Under the pieces are notes generated by a model. The model made no database searches. It was not told where the DNA came from and saw nothing but the letters and a program-made list of their open reading frames with translations. Positions 63,801-64,000 of a DNA stretch of 64,000 nucleotides are shown one piece after another. Origin of the DNA: Paragordius varius. Lineage: Eukaryota > Nematomorpha. Made by a program: the position numbers and the translations under genes. Positions within the stretch are counted from its first letter, which is position 1. The number at the start of each line of letters is the position of its first letter. The stretch covers positions 4,774,001-4,838,000 of the forward strand of contig OZ176055.1 of NCBI GenBank assembly GCA_964247055.1, in the 5' to 3' direction.

Positions 63801-64000
63801 AGCGTCGAGATATTCCAAGTGCCGATCTTAAGTGGTTTTACCATATTGTTGGGGGTTTTTTGATGTTTGTGGTTTTTTAGGAGAGCATTATTATTGTTAT
63901 CATTTAAATTAATATTATTATCAAAATTAAGATTATCATATATATTAATATCATTAATAAAATTATTTGTAAGATTAATATTATCATTTTTAAAATATAT
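60869..64000 (-). mobile_element. LINE family B, copy 2 (nearly complete, 5' end beyond the window)
   Basis: Minus strand. Endonuclease frame 63844-63215 ([38 protein letters not shown]), linker frame 62950-62483 (WWSESIKPLIKIKRNN), RT frame 62469-60889 (526 codons; [49 protein letters not shown], metal-binding module CGVC...[12 protein letters not shown]...CVSCK, then [17 protein letters not shown]). Compared with copy 1 it has one nonsense change (TAC to TAA at 63217-63215), a 2-bp deletion near 62480-62490, and two compensating frame changes around the YADD box. It is the youngest-looking LINE here. The 3' end carries a short ACGAT repeat. Confidence 0.9.

Noticed and set aside
1-64000. 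tRNA, rRNA, CRISPR or bacterial operon features
   Set aside because: No cloverleaf, ribosomal or direct-repeat-spacer pattern was seen; spliced metazoan genes show this is nuclear eukaryotic DNA.

Overview
The window is AT-rich nuclear DNA of an animal, almost certainly an invertebrate. The evidence is spliced genes for four conserved proteins (ETF-ubiquinone oxidoreductase, a cytosolic sulfotransferase, the spliceosomal helicase Aquarius, N-acetylglutamate synthase) set among LINEs, one hAT transposon and many MITEs. I cannot name the species. Seven introns in three genes are only 21-27 nt long; introns of that size are known from dicyemid mesozoans, which makes a mesozoan-like animal one option, but this is inference.

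Layout. 40-3973 (-): first five exons of ETFDH, running off the left edge. 4034-8968 (+): a six-exon sulfotransferase whose start codon lies 60 bp from that of ETFDH, head to head; its first intron holds a decayed, unrecognised minus-strand coding remnant. 8969-22481: gene-poor, with hAT-type MITEs, one 2.4-kb hAT copy with a perfect 8-bp target duplication (15022-17448) and a nest of palindromic MITEs (about 18.8-21.7 kb). 22482-50820 (+): a 28-exon Aquarius (AQR) gene, swollen to 28 kb by three LINEs and several MITEs in its introns, every exon recovered by homology and splice phase. 52029-58850 (-): last five exons of an N-acetylglutamate synthase gene converging on AQR; one intron holds a LINE plus a Harbinger-like MITE, another an hAT-like MITE. 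58930-64000: a foldback element, LINE debris and a nearly whole LINE running off the right edge.

Three LINE families (called A, B, C here) share one plan: AP-like endonuclease, reverse transcriptase, and a Cys/His metal-binding module between the RT core and the C-terminal region. The 5' end of family A folds as a compact HDV-like self-cleaving ribozyme (33454-33529, minus), and family B has a more degenerate one (44911-44972, plus). These ribozymes and the tiny introns are the most interesting signals. The Aquarius gene itself contains introns shorter than the distance at which the human protein is reported to contact introns.

Exon boundaries were set by eye from homology remembered from human proteins, GT/AG sites and phase agreement; no database search was possible.
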